Shown piece after piece: positions 9,430 to 21,363 of a DNA stretch of 64,000 nucleotides. Within the stretch, counting starts at the first letter, position 1, and the number at the start of each line of letters is the position of its first letter. The position numbers and the translations under genes were made by a program. Under the pieces are notes generated by a model. It searched no databases. It was not told where the DNA came from and saw nothing but the letters and a program-made list of their open reading frames with translations. Source of the DNA: Elgaria multicarinata webbii (Eukaryota; Chordata; Lepidosauria; Squamata; Anguidae); the NCBI RefSeq assembly GCF_023053635.1, contig NC_086182.1, forward strand, positions 7,403,001-7,467,000, written 5' to 3'.

Positions 9430-10206
9430 GGGGCCTTGCTAGACGAGGCCTTAGCGCGCCTTGAGACCCGGTTTCCCTGCTGTACGTCCAGATGACGCAC
9501 AGGGGAATCCGGGCCCAGGCCGCAGTGAGGCCTCTTCTAACGCGCCATAAGCAAAGTCGCTTATGGCGCGCCTTTTTCGCAGCCCCGGCCAGCTACTTCC
9601 GTGGCTTTTTGCGGCTACTCACTTACTCGTGAGTAGCCGTGAAAAGCTGCGGACCTGGCACAGCGCTCATACGAGCGCTGTGCCCATTGGCCTGGGGGGC
9701 GGAAAGAGAGGGGCAGGGGGAAGGATGGCAAGGGGGGGTGGCGGGTGACAGAGTGAACGCCGCGCGCCGCCACCCGAGCAATGCCGCCCCATGCCAGGCA
9801 TTATTATTATTTATTTATATAGCACCATCAATGTTTATATAGCATAAACATTATATTATAATACATTATATTATAAATGTTATATAGCAATATTTATATA
9901 GCACCATCAATGCCCGGGCAAGCGCTGCTTGCCTGCTTGCTCGGGCGGTGGCGCGCGGTGCTCGCTCTGTCTCCCCCCTTGCCACCCCCCCTTGCCATCC
10001 TTCCCCCCCATGTAAAAAAACGAACTTACCAGGTCCACCGTCTTCGGGCCGCTCGCGGCCCCTTTAAACTAAAAAAAAAAAAATGGCAGACGCTGCAGGG
10101 ATCCGACGTCCCTGCGCGTCCGGAAGCTGCGGTGGCGCGCGCTAATGTCAGCGCGCTGCCGCCCCGCCTCCCTGCCGGGTTATCCCGGGAGGTCTAGCAA
10201 AGCTCC
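9430..10206. mobile_element. GC-rich foldback DNA element carrying an inserted LINE tail
   Basis: The ends 'ggggccttgctagac' and 'gtctagcaaagctcc' are reverse complements at 13 of 15 positions. Inside, a G-rich block (9712-9782) and a C-rich block (9936-10010) form a long inverted repeat. Three short perfect hairpins lie at about 9541-9570 (CGCGCCATAAGC arms), 9613-9640 (CGGCTACTCAC arms) and 9659-9680 (CAGCGCTC arms). The AT-rich 9800-9912 in the middle matches the 'tatatagcaccatcaatg' LINE tail also seen at 40648-40745, so it is a later insertion. No target duplication was recognised. Confidence 0.65.
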
Positions 10207-13014
10207 TGGTCTGCACAGTGCAGAGGATTCTGTGGCATTTTTTGGGTTGAACACTCAGTTTATTGTATATAAGCATAGGTTGTTACAAAGGTTTAATGCA
10301 CTTCACTGTGAGGCAGCATTTGGCCTGTCCTTGCCCTAGGTTTGTGTAGTGGGAGCAAGCTGCCTGGCATGTGGGAGAAATGAGCCCTGGGCTTTCCAAA
10401 GAATGTAGTCAAACCCTAGATTCTAAGTTGAGAATTTTAACAGGGGTGCTGCATTGAGATGTTGCAATATGTATGGCCTCTACAGCAAAGCTCCCCTACC
10501 CACTCCCCATATAACAGTGTTCTATGCCCACTGATCATTCTTGTTGCGCTGTTTTGAGGTCCTTTTTTCATCCTTTTCAGGTTTTGGAGGATGAGGTGGG
10601 TGCTTATGCCCAGTTTGAACTGCAATTAAAATATTTGATTTCTCCATCGATGGCTCTGGCCAGCTCTCACATGTAAAAATAGCTTCTTGGTGTGAACAAG
10701 AAGGGGCAGGTCCTCACAATGTGTTTTCCTTTCTAGCTGCTCCGTTCTATTTCCGCTTCCCACATGATTATCAGATTCTCCACACACCCCGCCCTATCCC
10801 AGTCACAACTTCACAGGCATGGAAAGAAATAGTATATAGTATGTTTGTAGGCCCTTGCAACAAAATATTGTGATGTGGAGTGCTTCTGTTCACATTTCCA
10901 GCAACTCCTTTCTCCTCATCTTCAACAGTGTTCGTGCCTACAGCATATTCAGTCCTGGCTTGTTTTTGGGGTTTTCCTCTCCATTCTGGGGTGGTCAGAT
11001 GTGTGCCCAGTCCTATTAACATTGAAATCTGATTTCTTCATTTATGTCTATAGGTAACTGTCAGTTGCCTCCTGGGGTCATGTATCTTTCTAGCCATTTC
11101 ATTCCCCCTTCCCCTTCAGCATCTTGTGCCATTCATTTCTTACTGAGAGCATTCTAAGGTTTCTTCCCTAAACCTATTTGGGTAACTGCAAACCAAACTT
11201 TGGGGTTCTCCTGCATTTGCTATGCAATTTAGGCTGCATGAATATGGGAAGAGCTGAATTGGCATTAAGACCAGGGCCAGATCTACACCAAGCAAAATAT
11301 AATAACACTTTGAAAGAGGGTTGAAAACTCTGCAAGGAATGTGTCTTGGGACCTAACAGCAATACAATTATAAAAAAAATTAAGCAGTTGTGTAGATCCT
11401 ATCCAAGAAGCATGAAATAAAATTGTTCTACTTTCTAAATGGTGTACAGACCATTGACTACAACTAAAGGAGCAGAACCTGCTACTGGATTACAGCCTGA
11501 GCTAAGGTAGGTTGTGACAGCAGATAAATGGTAATAAAATAAAATAAATCCTGAAATGCTTGGTTTAGGCCAAAGCTGGATCCCAACTCCAAAAATGTTG
11601 ATGATGACTTGCCTAGATTATCTAAAAGGCATCCTCAATTTAAATGCAATAAGCAGTATGCGTTATGATTTCAGAAGATATAGGGAATAGTTCTTTGAAT
11701 CCTCTGACAGGTAGTTAGATCTCCCCAATCAAGTGTTCCAGGGATGGATAGGGCTAAACGTGTAATGAATGGAAAGAGTTTAACAATTTAGGATGTGGAA
11801 TGTTCAGCCTGCATATAGGGAAGCACCTGTGAGTTTGAGAAGTTGGCTTTTTCCGAGGATCAGAAGTGCAATTATTGACTTCATTGAGCTCTGCTAAATT
11901 TGTGAAGAACCTGGCATTACTTGAAAACCAGATTGGACCCCCACAAATACAGTGGATTTTAACAATCCTAAAGAGAAGTAGAACCTGAACAGGTAGGAAC
12001 TACATAAGGGGTGTATGCACATCTTGAATTTGATCCTCTTACTTTGGTTTTACTTAAGCTGATGCTGTGACAGATTTCTCTCTGTGTCGGCCACTGGGGA
12101 CTCCTTTTTGTAAGTGGGTATGGACCTAGTTCTGTGAGCCTGGCATTGACAGATGTCTGAGCTTGGTCTGCCCATATGAGCTGCTGCATGTGTAACCGGC
12201 TCCCTCACCTAAAGCCTTTAAGCTGCTTTCCCTGAAGCTGTCTTTGTCCTAAAGTACTGAACCTTCAAGATACTTTCTCTGCCTTGGTGGCGGCTGCTTT
12301 TGCGGTTTTAGAGTGACTATAAGTGCAGGGACCTCTAGAAACAGTACTTAACACCCTGAAGTATTCCCCCTCATGCCAATTTGGCCTGTGCTGGTGGTTT
12401 GAAGTTGGTGGGTCTGCCATGTGGACTAATGGCTCAGCATTCCTTGTGTATCTGATCTATATTGAGGGCTACATATGGGCTTGGATTAACAGCAGTCTGG
12501 GGCAATTGTCTAATGCTCCCACAGTTTGGACCCTTCAGAAAAAAGCTAGAGAATACATAAATGTGTTCAGTGAAATCTGCATAGGCCCTGCCTGTTTCTT
12601 CCTAGGTTCCAGTTATTCACATATAATTTTTTTTAATCTAAAATACTAAAAATGCTATCTATAATGAAAAGCATACAATAAAGCTTCCTTCTATCAGTTT
12701 AATGTACTTTTAGTCCATCAAAATAAATGTTTTTAGAATTCTGGTCGATTGTACTGTAAGGCTACCATTCCGTGTATACTTGGGAATAGGCATAATTGAA
12801 ATCAGTAAAAGGAGATTGCTTCTACTCTTGACTTTTCATCTGGAATTCCCAATCTTTTCAACTCGCCGTTTAAGGCAATTCCACATGTCATGGCCAGTGC
12901 ATTGCATTCCATGTGGTCTTTCCATGCTGGATTTGCAACAATTTTTTGGTAATGAAACACAATTACAGTGACAGCTGTTTTGTATGCACAGCAGTATAGA
13001 AGTGTAATAAAGCA

Positions 13015-13560
13015 CCTGCTCCAGGTAAATTGGTGGAAAGTTGTATTAATGATACACTGTGAAGTTACGTCCTTTACTACCCTTTTGGAGTTTCTTGAGT
13101 GTCAATAAATGTGGGGCAATTGGGTAAACATCGTCAAAAGCCTTTTCAAAGTCCCAAGAAAACAAAGTCCTTCACCTGAGCAAACTTAGCAGTCATGGGA
13201 TAAGAGGAAAGGTCCCTCTTATGGATAGGTAAGAACAGAAAACAGAGGAGGAATAAATAGTAATTCTAACTTGCTCATAAATGATCTGGAATTAGGGGCG
13301 AGTGGTGAGGTGGCCAGGGTTCCTGACAATACCAAATTATTTAGGTAGTTAAAGGATTGCAAAGCGCTCCAAGAGGATCCCTCTTAAAGTGGCAAATGTG
13401 GTTCAATGTAGTGATGCACATTGAGGCAAAAAAGTTCACATATATATACTGATGGGATCTGCACTGGTGGTAACTGGATGAAAAAGGGATGTGGGGTAGT
13501 AGGGGATAGCTTGATGGAAATGGCAACCCAGTTTGTAGCTGCAGTGGGAAATGCAAATTC
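13015..13560 (+). mobile_element. CR1-like LINE, reverse-transcriptase fragment (left of the hAT insertion)
   Basis: The + strand shows scrambled RT motifs: 'ccaggtaaattggtgga' (VPGKLVE), then a stretch reading NDLELGASGEVA and a decayed FADDTKLF block. Many indels break the frame. The same family occurs at 38820-39090. The element continues beyond the hAT insertion at 14398-14620 with 'aatgcccttatacaaatcta'. Confidence 0.65.
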
Positions 13561-13568
13561 CATGTGAG

Positions 13569-14389
13569 CAGGGCCGGTGCTACCATAGAGGCCACTCAGG
13601 CGGCTGCCTAGAGCACCAAGCCAAGAGGGGCGCCGCGTAGCACTCATGCACGTTGGCTGTGAGCTGGGCTGGTGCGGCCCGAGGATTCAACTGGGCCTGG
13701 GTGGGCGAGATAGCACCCTGCGCCCGCCCAGCCGAAGCAAAGCCAGGGATCTTTGGGGGGGGGGTCCACGTTCGGACTTCCACCCGGAAGCCGCCTTCCC
13801 AGAGCCACTCTAGCCACCAGGAAGCCGCCCTCCCAGAGTCGGGAGGCCGCCGCTAGAAAAAGAAGAAAAAGCACGTGGCGAGCTCGACCTTGGCTCAAGC
13901 CAGCCTCTACCTTACTCCCAAGGAAAGGGCACCGGGTCGCCTTGCCTCTCTCCTCAAACAGGCTGCGATGTCCAGGCAGGCGGGCAAGCGGGACTCCCTC
14001 TCTCTTCCCCCAGGAAAGCTAGAGACCTGTGGACCTCGGAAGGCAAACTCTCCTTTCCAATCCTGTGTGTGTGGATCAACGGAACTTGCATCTGAGAAAG
14101 CATTACACCAGGAGGCACCAGTGCGGCCCAATCCACCTATGCCTCCCTTACTCGGAAGCCTTATTCCCCTGAGTAAACGTGCGGAGGAGATCGGGACACC
14201 AGGATGCATAGCGGGTTGCATTCGCATGGAAGTAAGTCCCGGTGAATTCCAGATGGCTCGGTCCCAAATCGAAGTGAGGCAGTCCCAGCTCTCCACTCGG
14301 CGCACACGTTCGGACTTCCGTGCAATTTGGGGTGTGTGTGCAAGTAGCTCGCCTTGCCTAGGGCGCAAAATAGTCTGGCACCGGCCCTG
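13569..14389. mobile_element. Non-autonomous hAT element (821 bp) with perfect 8-bp target duplication
   Basis: Terminal inverted repeats CAGGGCCGGTGCTA and TGGCACCGGCCCTG match at 13 of 14 positions. CATGTGAG flanks both ends (13561-13568 and 14390-14397). The 8-bp duplication and CAG...CTG ends fit hAT. The GC-rich interior shows no transposase domain. It sits inside a CR1 LINE that resumes after the right duplication, which dates it younger than that LINE. Confidence 0.85.
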
Positions 14390-14397
14390 CATGTGAG

Positions 14398-14620
14398 GCA
14401 TTACTAGAAAAAGAATCAAAATCAAAAATATAATGCCCTTATACAAATCTATAGTGTGATGCACGTGGAATACTGTGTGTACACAGTTCTGCTCACTGCA
14501 CCTCAAAAACGATGCTGTTGACAAGCAAAAGGATCAAGGGGCTGAAACTGGAAACGATGCATAGGATTGGGTTGCGCAATATACAATTGATAAAAACCGC
14601 AACAGCTGTCAGACAGAGTA
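14398..14620 (+). mobile_element. CR1-like LINE, continuation right of the hAT insertion
   Basis: 'aatgcccttatacaaatcta' and 'tactgtgtgtacacagttct' correspond to the RT-distal portion of the CR1 copy starting at 13015. Taken with the left portion, the LINE was split by the hAT element. Confidence 0.55.
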
Positions 14621-15228
14621 GGTTAAATATGCACAAATTGTTTGTTGTAATCATTCATAGACCTAATCAAAATGGCTGAAATGAAACCAGGAAGCACTGA
14701 GAAAACCAGGTTGCAATCCTCTGCACAATACATTAGGAATAAATCCCATAAGGAATGTTAAGATTTGGTAACTGAACTTGCTTTTTCCCCACATTTCTCC
14801 ATTTCTTTTTCCTTGAATTGTAAACTTGCAGGCAGGGACTGTCTTGTTTTTATTGATTTTATTAAGCCACTGAGCCTTTGTTGGAGGTAAAATACTTTCA
14901 AATAAAATAATAGGGGCTGAGCTATGAGTCAAGTTGTTCCCTCCACCACGAATTCACTCAGTGGCATTAGACAAGTCATTCTCTCAGCCCCATCATCTTC
15001 AATATATGGATAGTGATACTGACCAATGTTACAGGGGTTACAACAAGATAATGTATGTGAGGCACATTGAATACTGAAAAGCACTATGTAAGTATTACAT
15101 ATGATTAATATAGAAAGTGCTGGTTTAGTAGATCTCTGAGCAAGGTGTTCTAAGGCAATGCATCCGAAAAGCCTCAATCTTGCAGCTGCACCGGTCTTAC
15201 TGCTGGAAACAGGAACATGGAACAAGAT

Positions 15229-15570
15229 AATATTCACTGGTCTCGGGAAGGGGAGAAAATGTGGGAAAGATGTTTCCAAACATGATTGGTCCACTTAGGG
15301 CCTTACTAAAAGCAATATCCAGCACTTCAAATTGTTCATTTAGTTCACATATCCTGTTTTTCCAGATTTGATGCAGCCATCCTCTAAATTCCTCTTGGAT
15401 TTCTCCTGGAGGAGAAAACTATCAATGGCTACTAGCCCTGATGGCTATGTGCTACCTCCAGTATCCAAGGCTGTAAGCCTATATGCACCAGTTGCTGGGG
15501 AACATGGGTGGGAGGGTGCTATTGCACTGTGTCCTGCTTTGTTCATCCCTGGCCGACAGTGTTCTTAAAA
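15229..15570. repeat. Left arm of a long inverted duplication
   Basis: About 342 bases that recur in reverse complement at 17297-17639 with only around a dozen differences. Each arm consists of about 140 bases of unique-looking sequence (from aatattcactggtct) plus a 200-base piece of a squamate interspersed repeat also found at 35105-35440 and 51755-51945. Confidence 0.85.
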
Positions 15571-17296
15571 TTACTATCAGATTTGTACATCTTAATTTGA
15601 ATTATGTTTACTCAGAAGTAAATCCCGCATTCATAAAACTGTAGTCTTATTTATTTTGTTACGGGTTTGTATCCTGCATTTTAACAAAAAATCAAGGTGG
15701 CTAATAATATGCTATAATACAAGGTAATAAAACAGCAGACAGCAAAATAAAATCAAACCAGCTGTTTAGAGACCATCTAGGCCTTGAGAGATGCATTAAA
15801 TCAGACAGGGCAGGACTGCCGTGTTGCTATCACTTTCCCCCTAAGGTGTTATAGTCCCAGCTCTCGCCTGAAAAACACTGATTCTGCTTACCTGAAATGA
15901 ACAGGTGAGCATCAGATGCCCGTTGAAGGCTGTTGCACTGCCCCCTGGTGCTGAGAGAGGAAAGTGTTCAAAGGGTGCCTCCTTTTTAGGGCCAGCAAGT
16001 TTGTTTCCTATGTAGGCCATAGCTTCGTAGGGTCAAAGGAGGATAGTCAGGGCAGGGGGAATACTGACAGTAATTTCTCAAATCTAAGATACAGAGGACA
16101 GACACACATCATCAAGCTCTTCTTTGGCTACAAAGAGAGATTAAGGTTGTCGTATGCGCCACAGTGAACATGGTGGATCTTCATTGCAGACGAAATGATG
16201 AGCAATACATTATGCAGATTTGCCTCTGTGCAGAATAAAAAGGGGACTTTTAAAGCTTATGCTATCATGTGCTATAGGCATTAGGGTTGCCACGCAACGT
16301 TATGGATGACTGGTCCTACAATGCATCAGTAGGAACAATGCATCAGACCTAGTGTCCTCCAGATATATGGGAATTGCAGTCCAATAATTTGGAGGGCACC
16401 AATTTGAGGAAGGTTGGCTTATTGCAACCACCATTCATATTCTCTCGCTCAATACCATTTCCCACCTGGCTGCAGCAGAGGGAGAGTTGATTCAGGACAG
16501 CCATTGGGATCCTCTCCTGTCCAGCGGCCCTTCCACCTTTGTAATTGCATACCTAGAACAGGTGGTCAAATTTCCTTGTTTTCTTCTACCCTCTCCACAC
16601 CTTTCCCCTTCTGTGTTGTGTGTTTTAGACTGTAAACGCGAGGGCAGGGCCTGTCATTTCTTAATCTTTGTAAAGCTCCTAAACTTATTTAAAGGAATCA
16701 TTATCATAAAAATAAAAATATGAGTACAACTTCGACAAAATGCATGGTCTATAAATTTAGGGACAGACAGTAGCCTTAGGTGATATTGGCAAATATATTT
16801 GCCTGGTCTACAAATAAGGTGATGGAATCCAGAGATGGTAAGAATGGGCAGAACTACTTAAGATTGCCCACGTATAGTGGGCATTTTGAATGCTCCCTTC
16901 TAAACAACAGCAATGACAACCCAAAACGACTCTGGCTCCTTGGGGGCCATCCCTTCGCTGCTATCTTACGTTTGATCTATCTTGGATCAGAGATAGCAGC
17001 AGAGAGATGTCCTCTGATGGGAATTCCTCCAGCGAGCAGGGCTTGGAGCCTAAGCCCCACCGCTGGAGGAAACCTAAAACAGTGTGGAACAATGCTTTGG
17101 GGTGCCCCATGGGCCAGAGGTTCTGCCTGCCTGCCTGCCTTAGGGCATCGTTGAGAAAGATTCTAAGCCTGCCTGCTCTGTACAGTGCCAGTGTCCTTGC
17201 AGAGATGTTTTTTTTAAAAAAAACAAAGGGGAGCAATTCAAAAATCGCATTTCTCCACTGTAAGAAAGTGATTTGGCAGCAAGGCCTGAGTAAGGG

Positions 17297-17639
17297 TTTT
17301 TAAGAACACTGTCGGCCAGGGATGAACAAAGCAGGACACAGTGCAATAGCACCCTCCCACCCATATTCCCCAGCAATTGGTGCATATAGGCTTACAGCCT
17401 TGGATACTGGAGGTAGCACATAGCCATCAGGGCTAGTAGCCATTGATAGTTTTCTCCTCCAGGAGAAATCCAAGAGGAATTTAGAGGATGGCTGCATCAA
17501 ATCTGGAGAAATAAGATATGTGAACTAAATGAACAATTTGAAGTGCTGGATATTGCTTTTAGTTAGGCCCTAAGTGGACCAATCATGTTTGGAAACATCT
17601 TTCCCACGTTTTCTCCCCTTCCCAAGACCAGTGAATATT
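17297..17639. repeat. Right arm of a long inverted duplication
   Basis: Reverse complement of 15229-15570, ending 'agaccagtgaatatt'. The arms are separated by 1726 bases. It could be a segmental inverted duplication or the long terminal repeats of a foldback element; no clear target duplication is visible outside the arms. Confidence 0.85.
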
Positions 17640-18259
17640 GATCAATTTCTATAGAAGACTGCATTGCAATATAATAATCAGCAATGGCCAAGGACATGTA
17701 TAACTTAAAAATAATTTAAAAATATGCAAACACACAGACTCACACACTAAATCAGCCTGGTATTATTTCCCCTCAATGATGTTAACTGGAAGTTTACAAA
17801 AACAAGTTTAAGCTTCCAAGCAATTACAATGAAATAGCCATAAACTTCCCACTGAGCTCCTTGTCTCCCCTCCCTCCTTCCCTACTGAAGGATACTTCAA
17901 AACCAAGTAAAAAGTTCGCTGTATTGGTCCATGAGAAAACCCCCACACCACACCCCGCCACCACCACCACCACCAAAATCCGTAGTTGGCAATATCTTCA
18001 TTGCGACCCATCAAAAGGACAAAACGGAATGAGCAAACCTGATGAAGAGTTCTGTAGAGCTCGGAACCTTGCACATGGAGTAATGTCATTGTTGGACTCC
18101 AACTCCCATCAGACCCAGCCAGCATCAACAACGATCGGTGTCATGGGAGGTGAAATACAACAACATCTGGACGTCTACAGGCTCCTCCCCACTCCCTGTA
18201 ATAAATATTGCCTAACTGTGGAGGATGGATTTTTAAGAAAACGAGACGATGAGTAAAGC

Positions 18260-18680
18260 AACACGCCTTATGGATCTGACGGGAACTGGGGAGCGCCAGT
18301 GCGCTTGCGCGGTGGCGGGACGGGGAGGGGGAGAGGGGCGGAGGCGAAGGCCGCGCCTGCGTACTGGCGTCGGTTCTAGAATGGGAGGCGGGGCCAAAGC
18401 AAGGCCTTGAGCGTTACGCCTGCGCGGTGTCGGAGGAGAGACCTTCAGCTTGGCAAGGAGGGACGGACGGAGGCGGCCTTGAGGTGCGGGCGCGGCGGAG
18501 AGAGAAGGAGGCGGAGGCCGGCTTGAGGGACGGGGAGACGGCTCACGCCCGCCTCTCCGCGCTGGGGAGCGGGGTAACGCCCTCCCCACCCTCACGGGGG
18601 CGCCCTGAGGCCTTGGGGGGCGGCCGAGGTGGGCCTCAGGTGGGGCTGGGGGGGGCGCTTGGCGAGGGGCGCCTCCCCCC
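18260..18680. promoter_or_regulatory. VDAC3: CpG-rich promoter region, probably of VDAC3
   Basis: A sharp shift from AT-rich flanks to a CpG-dense block. It contains three NRF1-like motifs: TGCGCTTGCGCG at 18300-18311, GCGCCTGCGT at 18353-18362 and ACGCCTGCGCGG at 18416-18427. A GC box GGGAGGCGGGGCC lies at 18383-18395. NRF1 drives many nuclear genes for mitochondrial proteins, which suits VDAC3. No TATA box was seen. The link to VDAC3 is inferred from orientation and from the known non-coding first exon of VDAC genes, with 8.4 kb of intron between. Confidence 0.6.
18425..18573 (+). other. VDAC3: Candidate VDAC3 non-coding first exon
   Basis: The CpG block ends in a plausible donor 'gagcggg|gtaacg' at 18574. 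The start is not defined by the sequence. The coding exon at 27012 begins with an acceptor five bases before the ATG, so an upstream untranslated exon must exist, and this block is the best candidate. Confidence 0.35.
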
Positions 18681-18914
18681 TCTTTCCTTCCTCACCTGGG
18701 ACTGGTACATTGTCGCAGGGGGGCATCCATAACTGCCCCATAACAGCCCCCCCCACACACACACCGCTCCTCTTTGCCTGCTTGGAGGCTGTTGCCAAGG
18801 TCTCAGTCACAGAGATTTGGGGGGGGGGTGTTGTGAGTGTGTCATGGTTTGCACTATAAAGATGTGTGTGTCTGGGGGAAAGCTCTGAGCCCCAAAGCAG
18901 GCCCCCTCCAGAAA

Positions 18915-19260
18915 GGCTGAGGGCCAGCTGTGTGGTGTAGTGGCGAGACTCTTTGGGGAGGCTTGGGTTCAAATCCACACCTAGCTATAGAGCTCTGTGG
19001 GTGACCTTGGGCTGGTCACTCTCTTCCAGCCAAACCGACCACATGGCTATGTTGGGGGAGTGAAATCAGAGTGAGGTGTGCCTGACCATGTCCTTGCGCT
19101 AGGGAGACCAGGGTTCAAATCCCTGTGTAGCCATGAAGCTCCTGGGGATGGCCGTGGGGAGTGGCTGTCTCTGAGCCTCACAGGGGTGGTTGTAAGGATA
19201 AAATTGAGAAAGTCCCATTTATGCTTCCTTGAGCTCTCTGGGGAAAGATGAGATAAAAAT
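18915..19260 (+). mobile_element. tRNA-derived CORE-SINE-like copies (two partial units in tandem)
   Basis: Two tRNA-like heads occur: 'gtgtggtgtagtggcgagac' near 18930 and a second with 'ccagggttcaaatccctgtg' near 19108. Each is followed by 'gaagctc' and 'tgaccttgggc'-like core sequence. The run ends in 'gagctctctgggg...gataaaaatg'. Confidence 0.65.
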
Positions 19261-21363
19261 GTGAGAAATAATTCCATACACAATTTATTGGTTTTAGGAA
19301 CATAAGCTTGCCTTAGACAAAGTCAGATTATTTGTCCATCTATCTTCAGTATTGCTTCCTCTGGACTGATGGCGACTCTCCAGAGCTTCAGGCAGACAGA
19401 AGCTTTTCACATCACCTGTTCTTTGTCCCTTTTATAAAAACTAGAGATGCTAGGGATTGAATCTGGGTCATTCTACATGCAAAGTGTGAGTTATGTGGCC
19501 CCTTCTCTCTTCTGTTGGTCAGCAACAAGAGAGTTTACACCGCTGGGCTTCTTGGGGTTCTGTGGCTTGGTTTGTTTGTCAGATTAGTCTTGTCACACTG
19601 GTGCCTCAACCAGCGGGTGGTGAACATGCATGTGTGAACTAGGCTGTAACCATTTCTAAAGAGCATGGCACAATTGGGTCGGGGTGGGCAGATGTTAATG
19701 ATATCATATTTGAGTCTTGTTTTTCTTGTCGAGAACTCAAAGTAGCATACATGGGCTCCCTGATTTTTATTCTTTTCAAGGTCACTCAAAAGAGTTTTGT
19801 GGCTGAATGGGGATTTGAATCAAGGTCTTTCCAGCCTAGATCTGACATATTAGCCAATATATCATGCCGGTGGGTTAGGTGTGTGTAAGCCCTGATAACT
19901 TCTGAAAAGTAACTGTGAAGAGGGAATTAGACCACTTACAGAACTAATTAACTGAGTGGGAGATGTGGGAAGTTAGAAAAGTGTGGTGAAGTCAGCAGAG
20001 GTGTCTCAGTCCACACAGAGAAAAGCTGTGGGAACCCAGATATACTGTATATCAGCAATTTGGTACCTAATGGTGTATGTGTTTAAAAATGGCACTGCTA
20101 CTTCTTATCTTTCAATAAGATGCTCAACTCAGAGTGTGTGAAGTTACTGTGCTGACATGCCTTAAGAAGTTCTGTGGCTTTTTCCCCTTCCTATGACCCC
20201 TTATAGAATTTGTATTAACCATACAGATTATTGTATTATGGGAGGAATTGGTATATTCCCCCCCCCCCCCAGCACACTGTGCTCTATCTGCCATTTTTTG
20301 GCTTCTAGGGCTATTGTGAATCAACTGCATCCAAGAACACCTCACATTCTTGCACAGGTATACATATCTGTACAAACAATTATGTGTGTGCAACATATAC
20401 ATGTATAAATTTTTCCTTCTTTTCTTCACTTTGGTTGTGACCCATGTAGAGCAGTATGAAAGAGAGCAGCTGCTAGAAGTGAAAGGGTAACATGATTTTA
20501 CCTTGCTGCTTTGGTTTCCTTCAGAAGCCGTAGCTGTGCCCAAACTCCTTTGAACTGTTATCCCTGATTTATGAGATGCACAGAGCTAGACCTGAGGCTA
20601 CAGCAAAGGCTAGGGTGTGTGGGGAACGTAATAGGGTCATGGATGGTGGTGATTTAGATTTGCCAGATGAGGCTGAGATCCCCTTACCCTTGTTATATAC
20701 TTCAAAGTGGATTTTGCTGCTGCACAAGGAAGCAGATTCTTCTACATCTAGGGTGGACTGGAGCAGGGTGTGAATGATTGTCAATACTTGATGTAAAGGC
20801 TGTTGTATGTAGGGCTGTTTCAGAGCATAGTTAGCGAGCTCTTAATAGTCATAGTTTGTAGTCAGCTGGGCTGCTACATGCTAAGCTGGTTCTGTGTCTG
20901 CTGGTACCGGGGCTGAACTTGGCATGGGTTGGTGTCTGAATTTCTGGCACCTGATTGCAATTTCTTGAAATGCTGTCATTGCAATTTGAAGTATGAAAAT
21001 CCAGGCCATGCTGAGTTCAGCATGTAGTATTGGCATGGACACAAGCAGCTGAGCCTGTGGCAGTTTTGTTGGAAAGCAGTATGGGCTGGCTGAGAACAAC
21101 TCCTGATGGACTACTCGCTACTCATAGTCCAAGTCCCGATGGACTGCTCACTACTCATTATGCTGAACCTAGAGGTCCAACTATTTGAAAAGCGCTATTT
21201 ATTAAAATAACAAACGAAACACGTACGCTCATAAAAACCAATTAGTATTCCAGTTTTGTATAAATTCTAAGCCAGTTGTCTTAGTCTCGGAATATCCAAT
21301 ATTGTACTGAACAAGAGTGCTGAACAAGGTAGAATTAAATGACATTAGTATTTTTTCCCATAA

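Larger units (their letters stand above)
7990..18255. other. Intergenic region between MAT2A and the VDAC3 promoter
   Basis: No host exon was recognised. The stretch is built largely of interspersed repeats listed separately: CORE-SINE-like copies, a GC-rich foldback, CR1 with a nested hAT, and inverted 340-bp arms. About 10.2-12.98 kb shows nothing I can name apart from low-complexity sequence. Confidence 0.65.

Noticed and set aside
13875-14396. 173-residue open frame on the plus strand
   Set aside because: Lies almost wholly inside the same GC-rich hAT MITE and overlaps the opposite-strand frame; long frames are expected in GC-rich DNA.
13907-14524. 205-residue open frame on the minus strand
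   Set aside because: It spans the right half of the hAT MITE, its target duplication and the CR1 remnant. There is no recognisable domain, and the frame crosses element borders.
20124-20543. 139-residue minus-strand frame
   Set aside because: No similarity recognised and low-complexity in places; lies in the proposed VDAC3 intron 1.
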